From Atkinsonella hypoxylon (Eukaryota; Ascomycota; Sordariomycetes; Hypocreales; Clavicipitaceae), in the NCBI GenBank assembly GCA_000729835.1, contig JFHB01000089.1:54281-118280 (forward strand): a stretch of DNA of 64,000 bases, read 5' to 3'. The notes below the pieces were generated by a model that had not been told where the DNA came from, ran no database searches, and saw only the letters and a program-made list of their open reading frames with translations. Both the position numbers and the translations under genes were made by a program. Positions 25,601 through 35,003 of the stretch are shown here, in pieces; the first letter of the stretch is position 1, and the number at the start of each line of letters is the position of its first letter.

Positions 25601-26480
25601 CGTGCGAGCAGAGGCCCAATCCGTACTCGCTCTGATGACGAAAGAAAGGTATGCAGCTACAAGTCTTTTTTTCTTCTTATTTCTGCTTCTAGTAGAACAA
25701 ACAGACACTAATTGCAGGCCCCCTCCACCCCCCCCCCCAAAAAAAAAATTTAGCGACGCCAAATCTTTCCGGTCCCTGACATTCTCCTCAAAAACATACT
25801 TCACCACTCTCTTGGAACTCGTGCTCTCGCCGTCTCTCCCAGATCTCCTTCTCGAGTCAGCGGCACAAGATCGTCCAGCATGGATGGCGGACCTCATGTC
25901 CGGCTACGTCACGTCCGCGGACGCAGGCAACGATGACCTCGTCATCGCAAGCCGGGCGTCCCTCGCGGATTTCTGCCAGACCTCCCAGCTCCATCTGGAC
26001 CTCGTGTGTTCCTCACTCACCTTGAATCTACGCTCCTTTGCAACAGAGGATCGTGTGGCGGTGCCGACGCTCGAAATCATCGCCTTTCTATTCCACGTCG
26101 GCTTGTTCCAGAAGGCTCGGGGCGTCAACGCCCGTCAACTGTGTCTTTTTACCCGGGCGGCGGGGTACAAGACGGGTAATGTACGCAAGATCATGGCTTG
26201 TATTAAGGTTTACGGAGGGGTAGCTGGTTGGTCTACTGCTACTGGATCTACGGACGAGGATGCACAGAGCGTCAAGGCAGGTGCTGGCGAGGCCTGGGAG
26301 AGACTTGGGGCGTTGATGTTCCATCCTTGGCCGAGAGTGAGGAGCGCTGCTGTTGATGAGATTTGGGGGGTGCTGGGGTGTCAGGAGGGAGAAGGACAGG
26401 CCTGTTTGACGGGCAAGGACTGGAGTGCGGCTGGGAAGACGGAGATTCAAGCTGTCGTCCGTGCCTTGGGAATGGGATAA
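22665..26480 (+). CDS. Tubulin-specific chaperone D (tubulin folding cofactor D)
   Basis: Large cytosolic HEAT/ARM-repeat protein that captures beta-tubulin after chaperonin release and assembles the alpha/beta heterodimer with cofactors C and E (Cin1 in budding yeast, Alp1 in fission yeast, TBCD in animals). Family landmarks include SVGANVRDAACFGVWALARR, LPGITMKILPLAIKYLSSPG and ARGDVGSHVRVQALRAVRSL. I place one intron at 25649-25753 (GT donor after codon stem AG, TTTAG acceptor), giving 1236 residues. The intron is 105 nt with no in-frame stop, so an unspliced reading stays open and would insert a hydrophobic then poly-Pro/Lys segment that I consider non-coding. A second acceptor at 25717 is also in frame. 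Start is the first ATG, with the family-like N-terminus. Product expected essential or important for microtubules. Confidence 0.93.
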   Translation: MDAPEGDFDIKLQKISGDLIAELDRALTTVLRKPDGNGGTRVRSFVRARETFRSTIAVLDMFQELPQLLDSHLPKWIALLAESCLEHAQMRHRIKRPTKQSDLLVPVDYVISRILYSFCKVRGEKVIVRFLNVETHYLEVLLSAIEEAEEKSKAEQKPAWEWEQRYVVLLWLSHLLLAPFDLSTISTIDVEESSAPTVNGFQWPQNLPGITMKILPLAIKYLSSPGKEKDAAKTLLVRVAMRRDMQQLGVLDALVRWAMTSLRPKKEVPQESAYFYLGVLSFLAGALASAAETSDMDAYLAPIFHCVYDITLAGNDLSKSIIKLAVVRKMILKVIRSVTVSLLRQQQQTMVSTEMVETAIGYLLDSIADNDTPVRLSASKALSVITLKLAPDMASQVVEAVLDSLNKNVLWTKPSKQGEKPTRNMSSVDNQEWHGLMLTLSHLLYRRSPPASQLSDIIHALLLGLSFEQRSTTGGSVGANVRDAACFGVWALARRYTTQELLGVPTTSVFAAKAHPLTSSILQVLGTELIVTACLDPAGNIRRGASAALQELIGRHPETVERGIEVVQTVDYHMVARRSRAVEEIATKVTAFSGQYGEALIDGLLGWRGVGDMDAASRRIAGTAFGALTAGLCMLDQTDSHQRFWMSIDLLRGQIRSLAKRQVEERHGLLLCFASLLDKVVESHWNERQPAPVQPSLVQQVLTSVSDVLEDCQATEYRRPELIAEGASSLVVSALPMIQLAYVHPSKPSLQPGKSLLSASQARSYVASVLSELPDPPGTKSAARLITALQAIIPKWLSRNEAETVESASAAALILVLYSPAQTRQLVLREWAAAVGTKPPARTVTTGQGYFHALAMAQPVSKQADGQTTPDSACGALLRRWSADNDVDVRVTIMQSLVRSSLLHAEASAFLSLLTTGLNDYTTTARGDVGSHVRVQALRAVRSLYETSDRSGANRPLTKEAMRELFQCTLRLSAEKLDRVRAEAQSVLALMTKERYAATSLFFFLFLLLVEQTDTNCRPPPPPPPKKKFSDAKSFRSLTFSSKTYFTTLLELVLSPSLPDLLLESAAQDRPAWMADLMSGYVTSADAGNDDLVIASRASLADFCQTSQLHLDLVCSSLTLNLRSFATEDRVAVPTLEIIAFLFHVGLFQKARGVNARQLCLFTRAAGYKTGNVRKIMACIKVYGGVAGWSTATGSTDEDAQSVKAGAGEAWERLGALMFHPWPRVRSAAVDEIWGVLGCQEGEGQACLTGKDWSAAGKTEIQAVVRALGMG

Positions 26481-27960
26481 TTCAGATGGCTATCAAAAAC
26501 TGTAGAAAGCTTATGATTATGCCATGGTTGTGCGTCGAATACACGCAGCCGGTGACGATGAGTAATATGGCCTATATTTGGTCTCAGTAGGAGGATTCAC
26601 ACGCGAGTCAATGTCTCAGCACAGGGTCCGTCACAGAATTCATCACAACGCAAATCCATTCGAAGTTTCACGGCATCCAGGAACATATACAGCTTCCACT
26701 TGCACTGCTTGTTCCCGGCTTGTTGATGCAAAGGCTCGAAGGCTGGGTTGCAGTTCAGCGTATCGGATGGACGAGTGTGTTGTCCTCGGAAATTGCTGCA
26801 AAATCCCGGACTTTGCAATCCAGTTTTCCCGATTGCAGAGCACGTTCAAGTTTCCTTCCACGCACTCGCTCTTCCACAACGAAACGGTGTGTCCAAGATG
26901 GCAAAACAAAACTGGCAGACTAAGGAGTTGCTCGGGCATCTCTTGGACGCCGTGTGAACCATTGATGCATCGAGAATGACTTGGTCCCCGCACTCGGGCG
27001 GGCTCGCGGACTGCTCCACGCAAATAAGGTCTGGCGCTGTTGGACAATAAGTTATGAAGCGTACGACACCGCGGCTGGCTGCCAGGTTTCCCCACTTCCG
27101 CGTAGGTTTGTCCTGATTGCAGGAAGGCGCCTCGCCTCGCACAACGTGCGTCATTGTCCTCGTTTTGTGACTGCATTGTGTTGCCGTGGTGTCCTCTTTC
27201 ATATCCGTCCTTGCTCTAGTTCATAGCGCTGTGCTGGACGGTGAGCCAGGATTGGGCCGGGCATAGGACTGTGAAACAGGGAGGGGAGATAGATCACTAG
27301 TGAGCACACAGCGAGAAAACTTCTGATGATGGAGATGGATTCGGGTGCTCATACGTCCGTACGGCTAAAAGGACAAGGCCGGGACGAAGGCGCGCTCGAC
27401 CAAGGTTGTTAACAGCCGAGGGAGCATTGGGTGCGAGTCAAGCACTTTTTATCATCGGCCTGGGGACTCCCCACAAAACCCAGGGCGAACCACAAGCGCC
27501 GTGAACAAGGGACCTGGAGAGAGACTGATCAGGTGCAAGCCCCGGTATCCACGTATTGATTATCATCCCGAAGTCGCAAAGGTCTAACTAACTAGTTAGT
27601 CCTCTGCGTATTCCATGTCCACTTGCCTGAACAAGAAAGCTGGCTTTGCGCCACTGGGAGTTGTCACACGTGGTGGAAAAGCAAATTCTTGCCATTGATC
27701 CACAAGACCCGGTGAAAATATTTGGCTGTGTAGAATGCCACGGTATGTTGGCCAAATTGTTCGTTAAACTGTTGTGTTGATGAGCAAGGTTGAGGAGGTA
27801 ACTACTGTTGCTGTTAAAACAAGCCCTTGTTTCAAGAGTCAATCAGGCCGGCTGCATCTATTATTATTCGGCAGCGATAGGAAGGAGGGGCAGGAACGTC
27901 TTCGATCGCAGTTGCACCATGCCACCCTCCAACCTGACGACGTCTCGGAACTTCCGAGAT

Positions 27961-28023
27961 GAGGGGCAAGGGGAGGAGGGGGAGGGGGAGGGAGAGGGGG
28001 AGGGAGAGGGGGAGGGGGAGGGT
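27961..28023. repeat. G-rich purine tract, quadruplex-prone
   Basis: More than 50 bp containing only G and A with many runs of three to five Gs on the plus strand, matching the composition of G-quadruplex-forming sequence. Confidence 0.85.
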
Positions 28024-28191
28024 CCCAAAGGTCTTGAGGCTTGATACATGTCCTCTAGTGACTTTCAACATGGCCAAGTGAAGTGTCCATCAACGCTTCA
28101 AGGACCTACTACGAATTCCATTGCCATGTAATTGGCTCACGTCCTGTATCGCAGGTACTTGGACGTCCCGTTTTGCTCCGACGACCACGCA

Positions 28192-28252
28192 TACCTACCT
28201 ACCTACCTACCTACCTACCTGCCTGCTTCCGTCTCCTGCTTCCGTCTCCTGC
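28192..28252. repeat. CTAC tetranucleotide array plus short duplication
   Basis: About seven tandem CTAC units, grading into CTGC, followed by two adjacent copies of a 13-bp unit CTGCTTCCGTCTC. Confidence 0.85.
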
Positions 28253-28858
28253 GTAACCTTTCGCTGGGCCGGGCCGCTGAACGCGCCAGACTCGAGTAAA
28301 CGTCCAGCTCCGGTCCTTGGCTCCAAATTCAGTTCTGAGAGGCAAGACATTTGGCGTTATGCCAAGTGTAGTTGACACCACCGTGAGTCTTGGCGATTGT
28401 CTCGCGCTTGTGCGCAGTAAGTCTTGTTATTGTTTTGGCAATGAATAATAAATAGTGTCGAGATAGCGATGAGTATTCCGTAGCTCGGCAATGAATTGCT
28501 TGAGACAACATTGAAGGCTATAGTAGAAGGCGGACGTGCTGTGCTGTTGCCTCTCTCCTCACCTCCCAACCATGCGCATTATTTCATTCATTCATTCATT
28601 CATGGTACGTACCAGTGGGCGTCCCCAATTCATTCATTCGGGCAAGTCAATGCCAGAGCGACGGCCACACGGACCATTAGTGCACGCACAGGGCAAGCGA
28701 AATAACATCATTTGGAGGGGCCACAGTATTACAAAGTGCAGCCAACGCTGGTTTCGCACATGAAGTCTGCGGAATATGTTGGGTGTTTGACCTTGGTGCT
28801 TCGGAGTTGTCTTGTTTTCCATGACACATTCTCTGACTTGGGCTATCATGACTGATCA

Positions 28859-28898
28859 GGATGACAGGATGACAGGATGACGGGATGACGGGATGACG
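28859..28898. repeat. 8-bp minisatellite, 5 copies
   Basis: Five consecutive units of GGATGACA or GGATGACG; the last-base variant changes once, from A in the first two copies to G in the last three. Confidence 0.9.
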
Positions 28899-29940
28899 AG
28901 GTCTAATATGAGCTTCACTTCACTTCACTTCGCTTGGCTTCGCCTCGACTGAGCGGGCGGGATGGCCTTGGCTGGCCCACCCCCAGGCCATCTGTGCGCC
29001 GCGCGCCGGATTGCGCCAATCATAGGGGGGGCGCTCTCACCTCAGATCGGTCAGCCCCCCCCCCCCGGGGGGCCGGGCCCCCAGCCAAACCGCCTAGCCT
29101 GTCTGCTCCTGCAGCCTGACGTGTATTGTACGCAAGACTGGGCGCTACTAGACGGATTAGATACTACTAAAGGACAGGAAGAGGAGCAGGGGAATAAAGG
29201 ATGAAAACGAAGAGCAGCCTCGGGATTCGAGGCCGTGTCTCTCGGCGCCGGTCGGGACCGGCATTCTTGAGAAGAAGTAGAATCGACAAAAGCTAATTGG
29301 TGGAAAGGAACCATGGATAGTTAGTTACCTGTTGAAACAAAAAGGTCCGGTTCAACGAGCGAGAAAGACTGGGGCGCGCTGGGCGTTGCTGACTGCTGCT
29401 GCTGGCTGCTGCTGCTGGGCGCTACTGCTGGGCGAGCCCTGTCCCCACCCATACAAGCTTACAAGCGTCTCGTCTATTATTACGGTGCTTCGTTCTCAGT
29501 GCTCCATGCTCCGTACTCTACTCCGCACTCTGTAACTACAGCGCAGCCTCAAGCTCTTATCTCCAAGCCGGGTACTTGTAGGTGCCGCATGTTATCTGTT
29601 ATCGTATGGTGATGATGTATGAATATATAGCACGGAGTACGGAGTACGGGGGTGCGGCTGGGGAGTACCAGACCCTAGATTAGCGATTCCAACCGGCGGA
29701 ATATCCTTGCCGATGTACATTGGGGCCACTCCTTTGGCATCCAAGGAGATGTTGAACTTGGCAACCAGCCCATGGGCCATGGTACAGATACAGATACAGC
29801 TAGCTGTATGTATATTATATGTATGTACAGGTGTTGGACCTCGCTCGGTCTGGTCCCGCATGCTTTACGCTTTAACACATCCCATATTACATTACATATT
29901 ATGTTGGGGTCTGGTATTCCGTAGTTCTTTCTGATCTGGC

Positions 29941-30003
29941 AACGCATCGCAACGCAACGCAACGCATCGCATCGCATCGCATCGCATCGCATCGCATCGC
30001 ATG
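29941..30003. repeat. 5-bp tandem array (AACGC/ATCGC)
   Basis: About twelve 5-bp units; the first six mix AACGC and ATCGC, then a homogeneous run of ATCGC follows, suggesting recent expansion of one variant. Confidence 0.9.
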
Positions 30004-30449
30004 CCATGACACTCTGGGGTCAGCCCTGCAGCCCGCCTCCACACATTCCGTCATCTCCTTCTCATCCTGGTCTTTGATTCTTGTTTCCTCTTCAACCTTT
30101 CCCTTCAGACATCTGCTCGCCTCGCCCTCGTCGACCCCAGTCAGCTAGCCGTTCTGAACGGCGGAGATGAAGCGCCGTTGCTGACTTGGCCGTATGAGAT
30201 CGACATAATAGTTAGTCACTGAACTTGTACGGGAAACACCACATGTGCAATCTACTATGACTGCCGCGCCGATGCGACGTCGGCACACCACCACCAAAGT
30301 TTAAACCTCAGACAGCGTTTTCTACTACTTGCACAGACGCCGCCGCCAACGTCTTATCTCCACGCTGCCAGCGCCAGCCCTGGTGACTTGCTTCTCTTAT
30401 GCAGTCTTGTCATAGGAGACCCTGAATATATAACAAGCGGCTTTCCTTT

Positions 30450-30484
30450 GAGCCCTGAGCCCTGAGCCCTGAGCCCTGAGCCCT
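30450..30484. repeat. 7-bp tandem array (GAGCCCT), 5 copies
   Basis: Five exact tandem copies of GAGCCCT, located in the probable promoter of the rhodopsin-domain gene. Confidence 0.9.
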
Positions 30485-30625
30485 TTTGCCTTCTTATTCG
30501 CGGACTACGAGCCCAACCGGCTGACCAGAGTTGTCAACGAATTCACGACGGCGGCGCCTTCCCTCTCTCTCAAGTACATCCTCGCTCGTCGGGCCCATTT
30601 TTTTGAGCTCGACGGGCGCGGAGCG

Positions 30626-30664
30626 ACGCCAGACGCCAGCCAGACGCCAGCCAGGCGCCAGCCA
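30626..30664. repeat. 11-bp repeat adjoining the next start codon
   Basis: Three copies of a unit like AGACGCCAGCC, the last diverged, ending two bases before the ATG at 30667, so the array lies in the 5' leader. Confidence 0.8.
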
Positions 30665-30666
30665 TC

Positions 30667-32248
30667 ATGTCCATCTACACAGAACCCCCGGATCTACGCG
30701 CCTTTCGCCTCGACAAACCGACCCTTCTTGTTTGCTGGTGGGCAACATCATTCTGCACTCTCATGATCTTGCTGCGCGTCACTGGACGCTTTATAAGAAC
30801 AGAACGTCTTTTTCTCGAGGATAGGATTGCTGCAGCGGCTGTCATCCCGCTCATCTTGCGCATGATTTGTGTGCATTACATCTTGACCTTTGGCACCAAC
30901 AACGCCAACTTTACTGGTGTTCATCTAACGCCAGAAGAACTACATCAGAAAACCGTTGCCAGTGGACTTGTACTGCTTAGCCGTTTTTTCTATGCTACCA
31001 CGTACGTTCTCTCTACACGCCTGATATAGGCAACTCAGGTTGACCCCATCGTCCTAACCTGATTGTATTAGCCTCTGGACTCTCAAATTCTGCGTTCTCG
31101 AATTACTTAAGCGCTTAACTGATCTTACCTGGCAACGATCTCACCATACGGCGCTCATTGCGATTAGATGGGCCTTGGTTGCCACCTTTATTGGCGTCAC
31201 CATCAGCGACTTGGCCGAGTGCAGTCCCTTCACTCACTATTGGCAGGTGATACCAGATCCAGGCGGCCAGTGTCGCCAGGCCTATGTACAGCTTATTACT
31301 ATGGGCTCATGCAACATCCTGACGGATCTTTTGCTCGTCATTTTCCCGATTCCCATTATTCTGCAAAGCAAAATGACTACCCGCAGGAAATTGCAGCTTG
31401 TTCTGCTATTCTCTTTGAGCTTGGCCGTTGTGGGTGTCACAATATTTCGATTGCCGCGAATCATCCAAGCGCATGGACGCCAACAGTATCGATCACTATT
31501 GGCTTCGGTCGAGCTCCTTTTTGCCACTGCCGCGTCCAACGCCTTGGTGCTGGGCTCGTTCGTGCGGGATCGTGGAGTAAAGAAACACAAGTTTCGACGC
31601 AGTTCCGGCGTCGACTCCTTTGCTCGGTCCAGCTATGCACGTAGACCGACACTGCATCAACATTGGGGCAGCGATGAGGATCTTGTCAGAGACGTTGGCT
31701 TGGCCGTTGGTCCTGAACTTCGCCAACGACTGGGCAGCGACGACCTGGCATACCTCACTTCCGCGCCAAGGGTAATCCCTGGCCTGCGATCTGATGTCAA
31801 TTGGCAAGGTACGAATCGTCGAAGCCAGACAGAAGAAAGCGAGGATTCCTTACTAGCCTACGATCCGCTCGCCAAGTTGGACTCGCAAGGCACCAAAAGG
31901 GGAGTATCATTTCTCGATGTTGGAGGCCTGCTAGAGGACGCTACCAAGGGAAGCAGTGGCAGCTTTCGACGGGCCAGTTACGCTTCTTCGACAATGCATC
32001 CGGCCTCTCCAAACACTGTCCCTCCCACTTCCGTGCCTGCCAGCAATACTGGAGTGCGCCGCGGTTCAACAGCACTTCTGCAAGACTTGGGCGGACTATT
32101 GGGACCTCTCAATTCTAGAGCTTCGCGAACAAAAACTAGAGGCGGTACAGAGTTGCAGCCCATACCACAGTCACGCGAAGAACAGGCGCCTAGATCGCGA
32201 AGCAAGTCTTCTCCTGAGCTCATGGACCCGAGCGGCTTTTTGAAGTGA
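30667..32248 (+). CDS. Seven-TM fungal rhodopsin-domain membrane protein
   Basis: Predicted 503-residue integral membrane protein of the large ascomycete 'rhodopsin domain' (SAT4/Pth11-related) group. Exons 30667-31001 and 31072-32248 join in frame; the intron has a GTACGT donor and a CTAAC branch site. About seven hydrophobic segments fill residues 20-270, for example LLVCWWATSFCTLMILL and NILTDLLLVIFPIPIIL. Landmarks of the group include RFFYATTLWTLKFCVLEL, the ECSPFTHYW motif and a Cys-containing GGQCRQAYV loop. The remaining about 230 residues are a Ser/Arg-rich cytosolic tail with phosphorylatable RRxS-like sites. Members have been linked to surface sensing, but no ligand or G-protein partner is predictable. 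The second segment is well conserved, so confidence in the family is high. Confidence 0.9.
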
Positions 32249-33292
32249 AGTGGAGTTTGACTCACCATTTTGTCTCAGGGACGAGACGAGTCGAAATCGA
32301 TGTTTGGTGCAGTGCTTACCTATTTATACTGTTAACACCGTACATTAGGGCCATGATTTCTTACCTTCTGCTTTTTCTCTTTTTTCTTTTTCTTTTTTGA
32401 ACCTGAATGCGACGCATTGATGTCTTCTCCGGTGCAGCTAACCCACACTAGATGGTTTTACGGAAAATGGTAACGCGAAGACGATGATGAGTTTTGGCCG
32501 CATGATTTTTCCTCTTTCTGGGATGAAAACCACGGAGGTGCATATGCCTGATCATACTTTGCAATTTTTTATTATTTTTGTTACCGAGCTCATCTAGGAT
32601 TCCTTATTTGGTTTTTCCACTGGTCACAAACTCTGGGTTTTGGGGTTTTTCTTGATCAGAGATATATGGGGCGTTACCGGATGTTTGATATATACCCCTG
32701 CAACAGCCGATATCCGCGGCGGCATTGATTGATTATGGATATATATATTAGCTGTGTTTAAGGTAGCTCGACCCGAGCTTCATGATAGTATATACATGTC
32801 TTGCAGACAATGCTCTGTTATCCATGAAACCGACGTCGTGTTGGACCATACCAGAAGCTGACGTCTTTGACGGAAAATGGAAGCCGCCGCGTGGCGCCAA
32901 TAATGCCGATTCTGGCCGAGGCGAAGGGCGCATATTGAAGTTCGAAATGGAGCGTGCCAAGCCAGCCTTATCGCTCGCAATCAAGAGCCCATGGACCTTA
33001 CACGGGAAAGAGTTTTTCTTCGTTCTTCTTTCTTTCTTTCTTTTTTGGCTTAATGTGCTTCATAACTAAGTCTGTTAGTCGACATGACGGCTGGGCTGGA
33101 ACACAGTGATCCAATTTTGCATGAATATGTGAAGGATCTCGCAAATCGAAACCAAATATTCGCAAAAAAAAATAAAAAATAAAAACGCCAGCTCATTCTT
33201 TTTCGATCCCAAATGCTAATACCAATCGCCGATTCTGTATCCCAACAGCCAGCGACGCCATCATCATTCCAACTCCCCCTTTCCATCATCCT
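32249..33292. other. Convergent intergenic region
   Basis: About 1 kb between the 3' ends of the rhodopsin-domain and Rpb5 genes: T-rich 3' flank (32350-32640), a short TTTC/A-rich stretch near 33030 and 33163-33185, and the second copy of the 50-bp dispersed repeat (33183-33232), which lies only 61 bp past the Rpb5 stop codon. No supported gene. Confidence 0.6.
33183..33232 (-). repeat. Dispersed repeat, copy B (50 bp, inverted)
   Basis: Exact reverse complement of 22181-22230. It is bordered on its low-coordinate side by an A-rich tract (33163-33182) and lies in the probable 3' untranslated region of the Rpb5 transcript. Confidence 0.9.
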
Positions 33293-34215
33293 CTACACGC
33301 ACAGTCTATAACTAGCATACCTACCCGCCGTCTCACTCACACGAATGATCTTGACCACCTGGCCCCTCTTCAACCCCAAGTACCTCGCCACGGGATCCTT
33401 TTGCAGAATTCTCGGCAACTGCGTCTCCTTGAGACGATAGCGTTTCAATAGCGCCGTCTTTTCCTCTCTCGAGAGCAAGACATGCCGGGGCACGAGCTCA
33501 TGGTGGGTAATGTTCACAAGAAGATCGTCTTCGAGGAAGCATTCAATCTTGGCGAGGTTCTCTACGCTGGCGAGCGATTTGCGCGCCGCGGGTGAGAGAG
33601 CCACGTGCGTGACCATGATGCCCGTCTTGTAGTTGTTGGAGATGGTGTATTTCGCGAACTGGCGGATTTGGCCGACGCCGAATTGCTTGTCGGTGAGGAA
33701 CTCGACCCAGACGGGGCCGCAGTCTGGGACGGGATCGGGATTCGATTCTGTGGCGGGAGGCGTGTTTTTCTTGAGCATGGAGTCGCTTGGGCGGGCGGAG
33801 AACTGGAGTTTGGATCGGCTGGGAGTTTTTCCGAAAAAGATTAAAAAAAAAAAAAAAAAAGCATGTTAGATTTTCTTTTTGCGTCCTTTTTGTGATTCTG
33901 AAATTTTCTTTTTTTTACCGGAGGGCTTGGTCGGAGATGAGAAAAGGACGTACATGACGGTGCCATCTGGGCTGCAGTATTCGTCGCGGAAGCGCTCTAG
34001 CGAGATGTTGACTTCATCCTCTGCCAATTCGTATTCCTGCGGGAACATGGCTTAGTTAGGGCTGCTGTTCTGTTTCTAGCATACGAGACTGTTAAGCCTT
34101 CCATCGGCCACTCTGTCGCACGTACCCGGTCAGCAACCATTTCGTGCACCGTCCTCCATGCTCGCCAGAGCCTCACCACCTCCTTTGACTTGGCGTCAGT
34201 TGGCAGGTCATCCAT
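33293..34215 (-). CDS. rpb5: RNA polymerases I, II and III shared subunit RPABC1 (Rpb5)
   Basis: Common subunit of all three nuclear RNA polymerases, at the downstream-DNA jaw. Exons 34215-34126, 34036-33954 and 33818-33293 join in frame to 232 residues (yeast Rpb5 is 215). The N-terminal jaw module shows VVRLWRAWRTVHEMVADR; the highly conserved C-terminal assembly domain shows VNITHHELVPRHVLLS, LLKRYRLKETQLPRI and YLGLKRGQVVKIIRVSETAG with GRYASYR at the end. For the second intron I chose the GTACGT donor at 33953 rather than a later GT: only this choice keeps the KLQFSARPSDSMLKK stretch in frame, as in other filamentous fungi. A T/A-rich homopolymer (33843-33860) lies inside that intron. 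It is divergently arranged with the Bfr1 gene. Confidence 0.96.
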
Positions 34216-35003
34216 GGCAGCAGCGTGTGTGAGAGAGTGTGTATCGGTTTTCCGTGGGTTGCGATGCGCGATCGTCGACGTTTTAGGTTGTTGCGCGTAA
34301 AAGAACGACATCTGCTTACGGGTCCCGTTAGGTCTGGGAAAATTGTTTGCCGCTTTCTCAGCCTTGCAGGAGAGGGCTGGGATGTCATGTGACGGGGGTC
34401 CACTCTTGAAAAAAGAAACTCGGGTCCTGGTCTGGTAGAGAGGTCGAATCAGACCCCACCATAGCACGTGCTCTGGGGATCAGAGGAAATGGGGAAAAAA
34501 AAAAGAAAGAAAGAAAGAAAGAAAGAAAAGAAAAGCAAAAAAAAAGAGGAATAGAACGCCAAAATTCGTGACACAGTAAGTAAGCTGGACTATCCGCAGT
34601 AAAAATGTACAGTCGATCTAGGGCCGAATGTACTCGTTGAGCTGTCTTTCTTGAACGGTACTATTCACTATTCTGGTCATGGCGCGTGCAAGCAACCCGG
34701 AGAACGAACATTGATTGAGATTGAGCCCAGATTTTTTTTTTTTTTTCTTCACCAGTCTGGTGTCAAAGCACCAGTTGACCCAAGGTTATCGCCAGGTTTA
34801 CTGGCTGTGTCCTTTTTGGGACCCTCCCCCTTAACTATCCACTCGACCCATCCCTCCTCGACATTCTTCCCAACCTAAACATCTTATTTATCCTCCTGTA
34901 TCACCATTCCATTGACTGCGAGGACTCCTCCCTCGACCCGGCTTCGCATCGGCCTCTTCACTCGGTATCTCTTTTTGGCAACTTCCTCTATTCGACAAGC
35001 ACA
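34216..35003. promoter_or_regulatory. Shared upstream region of Rpb5 and Bfr1 genes
   Basis: A 788-bp gap between two head-to-head housekeeping genes, so both promoters must lie here or overlap. It holds an A/AAAG-rich tract (34493-34546), a T-run (34732-34746) and a pyrimidine-rich stretch shortly before the Bfr1 ATG. I see no convincing TATA box. Confidence 0.6.

Larger units (their letters stand above)
26481..30666. other. Gene-poor, microsatellite-rich region, about 4.2 kb
   Basis: No supportable gene. The stretch is unusually rich in simple repeats: a G-rich purine tract (27961-28023), CTAC repeats (28192-28222), ATTC repeats near 28585, an 8-bp minisatellite (28859-28898), ATCGC/AACGC repeats (29941-30003), a GAGCCCT 7-mer array (30450-30484) and an 11-bp repeat abutting the next start codon (30626-30664). 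Open frames of 118-177 residues at 26643-27202 (-) overlap several opposing frames and show no recognisable domain. Confidence 0.55.

Noticed and set aside
26643..27202. Overlapping minus-strand frames of 118-177 codons, some Cys-containing
   Set aside because: Several mutually exclusive frames cover the same bases, none has a signal peptide or recognisable motif, and I could not build a splice model.
34436..34475. tRNA-like GGTCGAATC box
   Set aside because: No matching acceptor stem or cloverleaf could be folded around it; no other tRNA or 5S rRNA candidates were seen by eye, though a covariance-model scan would be decisive.
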